The notes under the pieces are model-generated. The model saw nothing but the letters and a program-made list of their open reading frames with translations. It had not been told where the DNA came from and did not search any database. Shown one piece after another: positions 11,846-24,263 of a stretch of DNA of 64,000 nucleotides. Position numbers and translations under genes: made by a program. The stretch comes from Dermatemys mawii (Eukaryota > Chordata > Testudines > Dermatemydidae), in the NCBI GenBank assembly GCA_007922305.1, contig ML677365.1:17228448-17292447 (forward strand), read 5' to 3'. Position 1 is the first letter of the stretch. Every line of letters begins with the position of its first letter.

Positions 11846-14015
11846 TTCAGGTCTTGATTTTTCTGGTCAAGATCGTGAGTGGTGGAAGTACATAAGCAAT
11901 ACACAGGTCCTCTCTTTAGGGATGTCTCTTTGATGTGCCCCTCCTCAGCTCCTACACAATCTAATTAGCCTCAGTTAAATATTTGTGTGGAGGAGAGCCT
12001 GCCCTCTCATCCCATGAGCAGGACTGTTTATTGGTGAGGAGGGCTGATGAGCAGGAGAATTTTGTTTTGGCTAGAGCGAGTTTGTGGACCCAAGCTGGAA
12101 GGTTCCCTCCTAAATGTCATGCTTCATGGAAGCTAAGTTAGTAGTCACCAGGTTTTTTGGTAGGTGATCTGCTGTATGAGTGGGTAGGAGCCCGTATTTG
12201 GGAGTGGGGTAGGAAGGGGGTAAACTGTGTTCCACTTCCGTTGGTTTTGCCTACAAAGAACAAGATTGCGGTCCAGCCTTATGTCACTGCCTAGGGACTG
12301 CATACCTAGCATGTGTCCTTTCGGCACACACAGGTGGGGATTGGGCAGAACCTTGGCTCTAGATGTGCCAGGCAACACAGCTGAGGCAGCATAGTGGGAG
12401 GAGAGGCAAACTGCTACTGGTAAGGCTGCTTGTGGATTATTTACCCATTAGAAGCAATTGACGAGCAGGGAAAGGATTGTGGTTGAGTCACACTCCCTTT
12501 GTTGGGCTGTGGGATAGCTGTGCACTGCTTCTTACACAGGACAATGCCTTCAGGCACAGTCTAGCCTATAGTACTTTCCAGAGGTTAATGCTTAGCTCCG
12601 CCACTGGTGGCTGGTTGTTTCAACAAGTTCTCCCATTTTTTTTTCAAACACTGTTTTGTCGAGGCTGATAATAGGCAATGATTTACTACATAATATTCTC
12701 TTCTCAGCTCCACTGCTTTTCTTCCATCAGATGCTCCCACTAAACTTCGGTAATGTAAAACAGTTTGCTGGAACACAGCTCCGTACTTTCTCTCGTTTCT
12801 GGTTACTCACTGGGAGTTGTCACTTTGAATCCATGAGCATTACAGAGAAAGATGACAGATTCCACAGGCTGCCCGTTTCAGAGCTGGAGGAAATGGATAC
12901 TAAACACAACGTCATTTAGATTTAAAATAATGGCTCTTAAGCATTCACTGTTGTTTGTAATAAATATAATATATATAAACTTCAGCTTGTGGCTGAAATC
13001 TAAACTATCTGTTTTAAATGAATGATAACATAAAACATGTCATAATTCCTGGCCCATTAGTAGTGATGAGGCACAAATTAACATTCCAGAACCTGGATTT
13101 AGTGAAACATACCTAGCCATTGAAAGCTGAAAGCATTTGAATGCTGAACGTAAAATTCCTATCGCCCATGGCATATTGCAGTTTAATATCAGTACTTTCT
13201 TGTAATCATTTCTTGCTTTAATGTTAACCTGGACACTGATTATCTCTGGATCTGAAGATGCTTTTTGTTTCCTGATAATGCAACCCCTGAGTAGGATTTG
13301 TGAGGCTGTTATCTATCGATCAGCAAAGACTAAAAGCCGCACTCTACTTCTACGCTTCACTTCCGTTCCTGATAGAGAAACTAAGCCCTCTTTATCCAGC
13401 CCTGTATTAGACAGTCAAGTCTGGCAGAAAACTGTTTGTTTGGGGCCCACTGCCTTTATCAGTGAAAACCAGCAGGTTTCCCTAAATCTGAAGCTCATCA
13501 CAAGGTGATACCTCCAAATGGCTCTGAGAAAAAACATCAAAAGAAGTGTAATGCCATATCCAGAAGCAACTGACAGGCAGGGTCATCACATACAAGCTTT
13601 CACTGAGCAAAATCTATTAACGTGCTGAATGCTTGAATTGTGAAGAGATATGTATCGCCAGGGTCTGACATAATAACATCAGAATTCACTCACAGCACTA
13701 CCAGGCTCTAGGAAGTAATCTTCAATGCAATTTAATAAAAAAAAAAGGGTTGAGGGGGAGAAGGTGAGGGAGGAAAAGACACCAGTCTTCATTTTCTAGC
13801 CTTTAAAGTCATTCACCCCCGGTGAATCTGCACCTATCCTCACACTAGGAAGATGTAGATGCATTTGATTCCTACATCTATGACAGCCAGTCAAACTGTA
13901 TTATGGCTAGAGCTGGATTTTTTTTATCTTCATTTCATAAACTCATTGGTATTCCATTAACTTCCCTTTATAACTTTAACCAGCTTCTGGATAGTCTTTC
14001 TTTGTCTTTAGATGT
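11846..14015. other. unannotated sequence
   Basis: Frames of 87 and 95 codons (12656-12919, 13221-13508, plus) exist, but I see no family motif, signal peptide or splice context in them. I treat them as chance frames. Confidence 0.5.
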
Positions 14016-14105
14016 TTGCAGTAGTGCCCACAATGGGCTAGGCACTTTCCAGATAGACAAGAAGGGATTGTCCTTGCCCTGAGGATGGACAGAAAGGCAG
14101 GCCAA
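14016..14105 (+). mobile_element. MIR-like/CORE-SINE fragment
   Basis: GCAGTAGTGCCCACAATGGG then CTAGGCACTTTCCA and TTGTCCTTGCCCTGAG match the layout of the same SINE-like unit found at 50345 and 54560. Family assignment rests on pattern recognition only. Confidence 0.45.
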
Positions 14106-14203
14106 GGGGAACAACAAAAAAGGTTTTCTATACAAACCTGCCTTAATTAGGTGAAGATTGGCAGTTGTTTTTCTAGTAGGTGCTATAGATAAACAAGCCA
14201 TCC

Positions 14204-14240
14204 TATCTGATAGATAGACAGACAGATAGATAGATAGTCA
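14204..14240. repeat. GATA/GACA microsatellite
   Basis: TGATAGATAGACAGACAGAT followed by further GATA units. Confidence 0.9.
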
Positions 14241-17200
14241 ATAGAAAGAATACCATCTACTGACATGTAAGCTATGTAGCATTGTTAGTAAGTTGGTAGT
14301 TCATTAAAGTTGTTGTGCACTGCAGTAGCTTTCTGATGAAGCAACTCTTACCAGAGCCCATATCTTAACAAAACTGTAAACATTACAGGGTAACTGTCAA
14401 GGGTTGAGACACCAAATTTGACATTTAGCGGCCCAGTTGCTATAATCTCATCAGTTTAGGTTGCACACTCTCTGGAGCAGACACTGTACCTTGCGCTGTA
14501 TTTGGAAATGTCCAAGAGCTCACTCAAGGGACCAACATCCATGATCTTCTTGACTGCTGAATCCCCAAAATGCCCTCTGACTCCACCATAGGCTGCATGA
14601 TCCAAGAGAAAGGCGGCATCAATGGCACAGAAGACCATATGAAAAAAGTCCCCAGCTCTTTGGCTGGCAGTTGTGGAACTGCATAGACAAAACAGAACTT
14701 ACGAGAAGCCCCATCGGTGGTTCTGGAGGTGACTGGAATACCAGCTAGCCCAAAAGAAGACCAGGAGGCGTGTTCAGACCCAATGCCCCCATGTCTTATC
14801 TAGTGTATGAGGAATGAGATAAATGGCCGTCTCCTAAGCCAGTGGCAAATAGGGGCTACAAGGCCACTGAGCATCTTCCCTAAAAGAGAACTAAAAGTAA
14901 GGGGCATGTTAGGGAGAGAATGTTTCCGGTCTGGATGACTCTTCATAGTGAAACTGAAGATATTAGTGGTCTCAGCACACCAGCAGCCTAAGCTTTCTGT
15001 AGGTGTTGCGGCTAAGTAGAATTTGAAGGTGGGATTTGATGAGGAAGAATGAGGTAGCTTTGTGGATGTTTATGGAGAATGCCTCTCACACGTGAGGAGC
15101 ACCAGGGGAGAATGCACTGAGGTGCTTGTTTGAAAATGTAGCAAGTGCGTGATGGGCCAGTTGGAGGCAGAAGCTGATATCTTGATAGTGAATGAGAGAT
15201 GAAGGGCAGGGTGGGGTTAGACTGCAAAAGGCATTGATAGTGAATACATGTAACTGAAGTTTGATGCAAATAGTGAAGGGGAAGCTGGTGGAGGGCTGCA
15301 AAGAGTGGAATATCGGCCAAAGCTGGGCCATCTTGGTAACTGAACCCAAATTTTGCAGCACCTTGTAGGACTCGAACCCCTGCAAACTAATCCCACCAGA
15401 ATTCTTTGAAGTATAGACCGCAAAGCTGTTAGTTTTCTCACAGCTCTAACCAGCCCATTGTGGAAGCCAGCCAAGGACGTGCTGTTTTGGATTGTGGGCC
15501 ATTTAAAGTTCTCAGCTGGGGAAGACAGTGGAGTCCCTGACCTGCGGCAAGGAAGCAGCCATAGAAAGTCATGTCATCTAAGGCAGTATTCTGAGGCTGT
15601 GCTTTGCCTTCAGAATGAAGATCAGATGCCATGACTCTACAAGCTAGGAAGCCCACAGACCTTCAGATCAGCAGCCCTGGCGGCTCCTTTGGCTTAGCTA
15701 GGGCTTTGTGTTCCCCTTGTTGATTTTGCAGCAGCTTATTAGTGACAAACACTATTCACAGAGCTGTGCTGACTACAGTTGATCTTTGTACACAAACAAG
15801 GATGTATGGCAAGAGAAAGTACTGTGTAACTTAAAAGTCTGGTTAATAAGGGTCCAAACCCTGATGTTTCAATCCCCTAGTCTTACAAAACTCCCATTGA
15901 CTGTACTGAGAGTTTGCCCAAGCCACCACTTCAGGATTTGTCTCAATCAAAACATTTACATCAGGTTAGTTTCAACTCCATTCAAAACATAAGGGAAATG
16001 CAAGGGCTTGCCAATTCAACTAAATGGAAATTGGGAGAGAAAAATGCATTTTTTCTCTAAAAATGTATTTTCAGACTTCTCAACTGCAAACAATAGAGAA
16101 TAAAAAGCAAACTGAAACAGCATTAAATTATACCTTTATAGTGTGCTTTTAAGTTGCCAATAGTTATCACAGATACTGGGGCTCTGTGGATTTGAACTAG
16201 AAATCAATGTCAGATACATATGAAATCAGATCTCCCTTCTACAACTGGCTCAGATTAGGCAGAGATTCCCTGAAACCCTATATATCGAAAATATTTTGGA
16301 TAACAAGCCTGATAGCCATTCCCCAGGACTACTATTTTGTAGGTTTATGAGGCATCGGGAAACATCTATGAACGAATATCATCCCTTTGTGGGAAAAGAC
16401 CAGCAGCTTTTAATTTTGCTCACTGTCTGCAGCACATTCCATTCTGTCTTGTGAAACCGAAAACAAATTTGGCAGCAAGCAGTCATCTGATTTTCATGTA
16501 ATTCAATAATTTATCATGAAAAATATTCATTTATAAACAATTACTTGTTTTGGAATGATAGCAGCTGTCATTGTGCAGACTGTAGTTCCCCCATTGGGAT
16601 ATTATTGTGAGTTTATCCATCATTAAATCATGCCGTGTTCAATGTGTTTGGAATCTGGGCTGAATGCACTTTACAATGTGTTTATGTTTGGGTATGTGCA
16701 TAATATCATTTTTACTTTATAGCCATGAAATCCCATGTTGCCAGATGTAGAAACCTCTCTTTTCTGAGTAGCTCCCACAATATGATTCGCTGGCTTTATG
16801 CATAATATTCCCATACAGACACAATATCCAAAATATCACTATTTATATTTCATAATCATGATTGTACAAATATCTAAAACAAACTCATAACAAACAGCTC
16901 CAACTAGAATCCCTTTTAGTGCAGCCCATGAACCCACGGGCCTTTGGGTTCAGAATGAAAAGCAGACCTGAAAGATGCTGATGGTTTTCTCATGACTGTT
17001 TGGAAATTTGACCATTCTGAGATCAGACAAGAAGCGATAAAGACTTTGGCCTCAATCCTGCTTAACTTTATGCGCATGGGTAGTCCCACAGACCACTGAC
17101 ATCGTCCTATATGGAACCAATTGGGAGTCTGCATGAAAACTGCAGGACTGAGTTTTCTGAGAGAATGAGATCAACAAAATTTGCTTCATATTTGTGCCTT

Positions 17201-17591
17201 TGAAAAAACAACAACAGCTCTCTCAACTCACAGAAGCCTTGAGAGAGGTTCATAAAAATTAATGGCCATTTTAACAAAAAGTCCATTGACTTACTTCTAA
17301 GGTAAAAGGCAAAGGATTTTACAGAAGTTGGGGTTATGCCATTTTTTGCTACTTTAATGTGTAAAGCTAATTTGAAAGATGTTGTAAATAATCAGCTCCC
17401 CCCACCCCTCTGCTTGTTTTTACCATAGAAACTTCAGGAATGTCAGTTCTGGTTTTCTCTGGCTTTGCTGTACAACTTCTTTGGATGTTTATTGGGAGCT
17501 CTCACGCCTTATTTAAAGTGGCAGGGTGGCTGAAGTTTCAACGCAGATGCTCTTTCTTCTAAGTTTTCATTAGGAATCAAAGTTTAAAAGG
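14241..17591. other. unannotated sequence, possible conserved non-coding stretch inside
   Basis: Several overlapping minus-strand frames at 15012-15656 have no recognisable motifs and do not join across splice sites that I can defend. About 16400-16800 is a repeat-free block with AATTTATCATG, TATAAACAATTA and AGCAGCTGTC that resembles developmental enhancers in composition; this is speculative. Confidence 0.35.
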
Positions 17592-17635
17592 CTTGAACAA
17601 CAAGAACAACAACAAAACCAAAACAACAACATTAA
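17592..17635. repeat. AAC-rich simple repeat
   Basis: ACAACAAGAACAACAACAAA and CAAAACAACAACA units, located just upstream of an old CR1. Confidence 0.8.
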
Positions 17636-17754
17636 ACACTCTAATTGAGAATTTTAAACAATATGAATAAAAATTTCTTCCTTTCTGGCTTGCTTGGCTT
17701 TCAGTCTCTTGTAATATTATTGTTTCAGGAGTTCTCTGGTTACCTTATCATCTT

Positions 17755-19176
17755 TGCGTATAAAGGAGAACCAGCTGACATAGTTTTTCTGGACCATCTA
17801 ACAAGCTTTGGCAAAGTCCCACACAAGCAGTTTAAGGAAACCAAGTAGTCCTGAGTGAAAATAAAGGTACTGCCAAGGATTGGAAACTGGCTGAGGGACA
17901 GAAAACAAAGAGGAAGAAAGATCAGCTTTCAACATTCACATGCAAGAGGTAAGATGGTTTGCAGTTCTATGCAAAGCCCCCAGTGCAGCGATCCATTCCT
18001 AGACAACAGGACACTTACGCAGAGGCTTAACTTTCTGCATGTGCTTACTTCTTATTGAAGTGAATTGGAGGTCAGTCTAGCAGTTTAAAGGCTCTGCTGA
18101 TCTAGGACTGGTTTTATTTCATATAAGTATTAATGATCTGGCAAAGAGGACTGAAAAGTGAGGAAGGAGAATGTGGAGATGACATAAATTTATGTAGGTT
18201 GGTCAAAGACTGTGTGGAATTTTAGGGGGACCTAGCAAAACTAAATGAATCGGCAGCACGATGGCAGATGAAATTCAAGACAGACAAAGGCAAGGCAATA
18301 CACATGGAAAGGAATACTTTGACCTACTCAAATACATTGCTGGGTCCTAAATCAACTGTAACCACTCAAGAAAGAGACCCGGTATAATTGTGGACAGCTC
18401 AGTGCAAACCTCTTTTCAATGTGCAACTGGAATGACAAGCCCAAACAAAGTGTTAGGATGCATAATGAATGGGACAGAAAATAATACTGAAGATAGTGAA
18501 ATGTGACTGTACAAACTATGGGTACAGTCCTATCTGGAGTTTTACGTTCAGCTCTGGTCACCCTCTATCATGAAATAAATAGCAGAAGTAGAAGAGGTTC
18601 AGAAATGCAAGACAAAACTAAGAGGCATGAAATGATTAAAAAGATAGGGCTTGTTTAGGTTAGAAAGGAGATGAATAAAAAGGATATGTAAGAGGTATAC
18701 AGAATCAAAACCGACATAAAGAAGGTAAATCATGTGCCTCTGATTTCTCATAATCCAAAAATAAGGTGGCATTCAACAAAAATTAAAGCAACAAATTTAC
18801 AATGAAATACTGTTTTACAGTGTACATTTAATCTATGCAACTCATTGGCACAAGGTATCATTGAGGCCAAGAATTTAGAGAAATTTCAAGACAGGATTAG
18901 ACATTTATATGGATAATTAAACTATTGATAATTATTTCACAGGGGGTATATTTTTATGCTAGCAATATAAAGCTCATGCTTCAGGACAGAGGCCAAACTC
19001 TAAATGAAAAGGGGCTAGGAAGAAACTTTGCCTCTGAGCAGATTATTCTATAATTATCCACTCCAGTTTCTTCCATCTTCCTGCGAAGAATGTGTGTTCT
19101 GTCAGAGACCAGATACTGGATTAGACGGATCATTTTGTCTGATCTGCTAAGCAATTGCTACGTTCCTTTGTTCTTC
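17755..19176 (+). mobile_element. ancient, decayed CR1 LINE (ORF2 remnant)
   Basis: The plus strand keeps a worn reverse-transcriptase segment. At about 17780-17825 the frame reads ADIVFLDHLTSFGKVPH, a decayed form of the CR1 motif A (YLDFxKAFDKVPH) in which the catalytic aspartate is still the D of FLD. Downstream, about 18120-18240 matches the finger/palm region, about 18440-18575 matches the thumb (GTTAGGATGCATAATGAATG, then CAGCTCTGGTCACC), and about 19100-19176 is the CR1 3' UTR type (GATACTGGATTAGACGGATC). Stops and indels break every frame, so no protein is made. Divergence is clearly higher than in the CR1 at 61327, which implies a much older insertion. Confidence 0.75.
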
Positions 19177-19593
19177 AATAGGAGACTAGACCTCAGTTTC
19201 TAATGTAAACAACAGACAAGGAACAACCCCCTCTAATTTTTCTGGGGGAGGAACAAAACCCTTTTGGGCCTTTCTACATTATCAAGGAACAAAAATAGGC
19301 AGAAGCTCCCTTCCCCTGTCCCTCCACCATTAATCAGCTGTGATCTGTGGAGAATGATTAGAAAAAGAAAGGAGCTAGGGGAGAAAAAAAAACATTCCCA
19401 ACTCCTCCCTGATTCTGACTCTGCCAGGGTAGTTCATGCTTGTCCTTCAGTGCTGCACTTTCTCCCCCGAAAGCAGCAAAGCACATGGCCAAGTGAACAG
19501 CGCTTCTCATGGCCATTTGATATTATGGGCCAAATGTTCTGTGGGTGCAACTCCATTGGAGTTATGTCAGTAAAAAATGTAGCCCAGGAAGAC

Positions 19594-19800
19594 TTAACAC
19601 TTACATAGTGCTTTGAAGACTCCAGATGTTCACTCAGTAATCCCTGCAACAGCCCTGTCAGGTACATACACAGTAGTATCCCCATTGTCCAGATGGTTAA
19701 ATAGACAGAGCGGTTAAGTGACTTGTTCAAGATCTCAGAGGAAGTCACTGTCAAAACCATGATTGGCACATAGGAGTTGCTGGGTCCAAGGTCCATGAGC
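19594..19800 (+). mobile_element. MIR-like SINE
   Basis: The order of blocks is that of a MIR core and its 3' part: TAGTGCTTTGAAGACTCC, CAACAGCCCTGTCAGGTA, GTATCCCCATTGTCCAGATG, then GTTAAGTGACTTGTTCAAGA and a GGAGTTGCTGGGTCCAAG-type end. It is diverged but colinear. Confidence 0.65.
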
Positions 19801-20656
19801 GAGCACAACAGCTACCTGAGGATTAGGTCACAATGTATTAGTCAGATGTATAGTTTATTAATGCCTAAATATTGATGCACAATGGGCATGTGTCAGCCTG
19901 AAAAATGTATGAAAGAAAAGCAAGCATCTGGAGGAATGCAATGCATTTGAAACCTGAGAAGTAGCTGCTGGTGTTCCCAAGAATTACTGTTTCTAACAAT
20001 CATAAAGGATTTCTGACAACCCCCGCTCAACCCCCAGAGCAATGCCTACAAAGACTGATTAATGCTGGGTTTTGCCATGGTCCTATACGTTCTAACTGTA
20101 TCACATCTATATGAAGGTATTTAAATAGCTGGATCAAACTAATTCAAACTTAAGGGGGAAAAACCCCAACAACGCGTGGCTAATAACAAGGATACCAAAA
20201 TTCAGAGCCAGCCCTAATATGGCCTGTGAGACATAAGCCAGTCAAAGCTGGGTTTATGCAGAAAAGGTAGACGCAGCCTTGCTTTACAGTACAGTAGCTT
20301 GTAAAATGGCACCAATGCAAAATGTCATCCTGTGGTAATTGCCTTGAACGTATAGTTCAATAAGAGCATACAGTTCATTGCGAGGCTTACTCAGATAAGA
20401 AAAGAAATGCAAACTCAGCCAGGCCCAGATCAGGGCCTTTCTTGTGGATGTAGGCAAAAGGGGTGTAAAGCACCCCTTTACACCCTTGTAGTGGTGCATC
20501 ATGCCACCCCTTCCCACCTGCAGGGGGAAGCAGTCTTCAGTGGGTGGCTGGGAAGGGGCAGGGGTTCAAGACTTCATCCTGCTCCAAATCACCCAGCAGT
20601 GTAGTTCTGCTGTCACTCCAGGGAGTGTAAGTGGCATTAGGCAGATCTGTCACAAT
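19801..20656. other. unannotated sequence
   Basis: No supported gene or repeat. Confidence 0.5.
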
Positions 20657-21082
20657 TAGAGTTGGGCAAACATTTCTGGATGAATAGTTTATTCCCTGAC
20701 AAATGGAGGCTTGGGTTGACTGAAACCACTCACCAATTCAGGTAGAAAAAATATTGATATTTTGCTTTTCTAAAAAGTCACATTTCCAATGGTGTTGCTT
20801 TTTTTTCTTTTCCAGAAGGACATTTTATTTAGAAATGTAGCTAGATGTATTTCTATTTTTAAAGGCTAAAAAACACTTGAAAATGAATCAAAATGAAAAA
20901 GGTTGGTTTCAGGTTGAAGAAACGGATTTGTACGACCCCAAATTACATTTTATAGGGGGAGAGGGCATGAATTTCAGTGAGAAAACCCAAAAACGTTCTG
21001 TTTCGGGTCAATCCGAAATGGAAAAAAATGGGATGCTTTAGTACATCCCCAAACTGAAATAGCAGTTATTTGCTCAACTCTA
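20657..21082. mobile_element. MITE with TA target duplication (Tc1/mariner-like)
   Basis: The left end reads TA-GAGTTGGGCAAA and the right end TTGCTCAACTC-TA, an inverted repeat flanked by TA at 20657-20658 and 21081-21082. The interior is full of AAAATG and TTTTTC tracts and has no transposase. A TA duplication fits Tc1/mariner elements; the superfamily is inferred. Confidence 0.6.
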
Positions 21083-21998
21083 GGCACAGTTTCCTTCCTC
21101 CTCGGAGCAGGAGCTTTTGAACAGTGGGCCAGGGTGGGGTTTGGGCAGGACCTTTAAAAGCAGGGAACTCTGTTTGGCCCCTTCCCTTCTCCTGATCGAA
21201 CAGTCGTGGAGGAACTTTGCAGAAATTTCTTCCCGTTCAGCTCCTTCCCACAAGTTTTCCGCAAGAGGCGGTAATCAGGCCCTGTATTAATTAAAGTCAT
21301 GTCAGGAACTATGCTCTAGACTAAAATAGCCATTTCTCCACACGTACGCATGGAGGCAGCATAGCACTCTTCGGGCTGACAGGGCTTTCAGAAGAATCTC
21401 TCTCTCTCCCTATACTGGTCAGAGCGCCAGGGTAGTGACAACTGTGCTTGAAAACTACTTTTGTACATGGCTGCTGTTAGCATGATTCAAGATGGAGTGC
21501 AGACAGAGCATTACAATGCCCCTTTTACACACCTGACCCAGATGTGCGAAAGCTCATTTTCCCTCTCTCACCCACACAGTCAGAGATAGAGAGGCCTCCA
21601 GACAGACAGATCCATCATTATGCCTTTATTCCCAGTTGCCATGTTATCTTTAAGGTTCAAATGGAGTTGTTGTATTTGAGTCCTCTCTGAGCTGGCCTTC
21701 CTTCTGATCTAATGTCCCACGGGCAAAAGTGGCACCCCCAAAGGAAATTCTTTGCATGTGTGCCTGGTAGATGAACACAGTGAATTCTTCAGCGCTTGCT
21801 CCCTGCAGCGTGAATCTCTGGCAAATAGCTCACTGCAGCACATACACACACATCAACTCTTTCAGAATGAAAATAAATGACCCCACAACTGCAAGGCAAC
21901 AAAGGCTTGATAAATTGGAGTTTTAGCCAGCAATGTTTAAAGTGAACTCAGTAAAGTGTGGATAGTGATGGATGAGTTGAAAGTCTTTTCCTAAAGCA
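21083..21998. other. unannotated sequence
   Basis: No supported feature. Confidence 0.5.
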
Positions 21999-22006
21999 GT
22001 CTAAAG

Positions 22007-22119
22007 CAGTGTTTCTCAACCTTTTTGATACCAGGGATCAGCTTGCTGCCTTCCTAAACTCTACCAGAGAAATCTCAGGGACTGGTGTCGGTCCACGGAT
22101 CAGTCATTGAGAGACACTG
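22007..22119. mobile_element. small hAT MITE (Charlie-like ends)
   Basis: The termini are CAGTGTTTCTCAACC and CATTGAGAGACACTG, inverted repeats of the CAGTGNTTCTCAACC hAT type. The 8-bp flanks GTCTAAAG (21999-22006) and GTATAAAG (22120-22127) differ at one base. The interior is only 113 bp with no coding capacity. Confidence 0.85.
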
Positions 22120-22127
22120 GTATAAAG

Positions 22128-24263
22128 ACATTTGGGTATAGTATTAATAATTAAAGTGGCTGTGAGTTTAACTAAAACAAAACCCATGTGTAGAGAAAAA
22201 TGTTGAGATTTATTATCCTATTAGTTGTGTTTTCTCTTTTTAAGGAGCAGCTCTCAGCAAGTCCTGGGCAGCAAGTCAGAATCTCCATTTACCATAAATG
22301 TTTAAAAAAACATCCTCTTTAAAGTCAAAACTACCGAGTTTTTGATGGGATACCATAAATATGTTTGAACTGTTGTCAGTACAAACTACGCATTTTGAAA
22401 GTGTAGCACATCTCCACTGGGCATAATACTGTTCATGTTTTTGAAACATTTTCAGAACTTTGCATTTATTTTTAAATATCAAAGATGTTTGATTTTATTC
22501 CAAAAATAGCTGCATTTCAAATGTATCTCCTAGTATAATAGTTAAAATAACTGGATGGACCGAAAGAAATATAGATCATTTTATAAGGCACAAAAGAATG
22601 AAATTTAGATTGAACATGTATTTTGGGACTCAACTTGTGTTTGTGCTAGGATTCATATTTTGGCTGAATATCCATATGTACCTGTTAGATCAGTGGTGTC
22701 CCAGTTTATCAGTCTCAGGGCCAAACATCATTTTGAAAAAGTCAATGGACTGCAATTCATACTTTGAGAGCAGATTCTCTGTCCTGTTCTGCTCCCTCTG
22801 CACTGATCAGGTGGCAAAAAGGAGCTGACACTACCTCCAGCAAGTCCTACCCCTTTGATCCCACACTCCTGGCACTGGGCACACCAGGTATGGGGAGGAG
22901 AAGTGGCTGGAGTGGGTTGTTCTCCAGCTAGTGTAAGGCCCCTTGGGGAACATAGTGAGTTGGACTGTTTTAAGTAGGCTGGGGCAGGTAGACAGGAAGC
23001 TGTTGCTGGTTCTCAGCTTCTCCTTCCCCCAACTTGTAATAAGGCTTGGTATTAAAATTGTCTGCTTTATTGATGATGACTATACTCCATAGATATCTAC
23101 TTCCAGAGTCCAGTTCCATCATATGCTGAGCCCAGTGTAAGAGCCAGGACAGAGTGTTTGGCTGTTGTTTCTTCTGTTCTTCCAAAGTGCTGCTCAGGAT
23201 TGTGGAGGGAATCTTTATGCCAGAAAATGAGGGTTCTAGCCTTCCTCCCCGACCACCCTTAAATATAACATGCTGGTGGTTCTCTTTCAGTCCTTACCAC
23301 AGCAAGGTCAGTTAGCAAACGTGGTAAAAACCAGCAACTTTTTTCTGACAGCCAACAACACAAGATCAGTTTCATATCTGGAAGTCCAAGCTGTCTCGCT
23401 AGTGTCCCATATAGTGTCATATCACCAGCCACACAGGTTGTACAGTTAGAATGTTTCTGTCCATTTTGTTGTACGTAGGGCCATATCCTTAGCTTCTGAT
23501 AAGGTCAATCCTAAAAGGACCAATGAAGTTTCTACCATGGTGGGGGAATCCTGGGCTGGCACAGACACTATATAGATGGCTTTACACCAGCTTCTCCAAG
23601 TCATTATTTAAGAACAGATAAGACATGACATTGTAAAAGGCCATAGTAATGTCTAAAAGGATTCCATACACAACACAGGAGTTTTTCATGGTTACTATAA
23701 CTTAAAGGAACAGATAGTCTGAGCAGAAACAAGAAATAGGGAAAATGAGCATCGCAATCATCTAAAAATATGAAGGTAGAAATGGAATATTTTCCTTCCA
23801 TGGTGTTTCCTTTTTTAAAAACTCTTCAGGCTGGGTGCTTAAAGAAACACCGCCCCTCTTCAGTGTAAAGCACTACTATGGACTTTTACTAGAGTGGAAC
23901 CTCCACGTGCTAGCTGTTCTTCTGGTTGCTGTTCGCTGGCTCAACACTACACAGTCACCTGCAGTTCCTGCTGAGTTTTCATGCCGTTCAGGTTCAGCTA
24001 CCTCAAGGAGCAATTCCCTCATTTTAACACTTCAAGATCTAGAAAAATACTGTTGTCAGCTCCAAGGTAAGTTGCTCAGAATTAAACGGAGGTCTCTTGA
24101 TTACTGCAGGTACATTCCCCAGTCAGAGTGCTGAGCCTCATCCCAAAGCCAATGAGTCAATGCCTCATACAGCTGGCATTTTGTCTACAACTTTCAGTGA
24201 CTTCTTTCCCAGGGCTGCCCTTTGTATTTGAAGGGCCTCTAAAGAACAGGGTGCCCCTGCATA
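22128..24263. other. unannotated sequence
   Basis: About 22690-22945 starts with CAGTGGTGTCCCAGTTTATC, which resembles a hAT end, but I find no matching right end. The frames on either strand have no motifs. Confidence 0.45.

Noticed and set aside
12656..13508. Frames of 87 and 95 codons that could be taken for exons
   Set aside because: No recognisable family motif and no splice-site pairs in matching phase; frames of this length are expected by chance.
15012..15656. Cluster of overlapping minus-strand frames
   Set aside because: The frames overlap without a shared protein signature and there are no supporting splice signals.
22690..22945. Possible further hAT MITE starting CAGTGGTGTCCCA
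   Set aside because: No matching inverted right end and no 8-bp flanking duplication was found.
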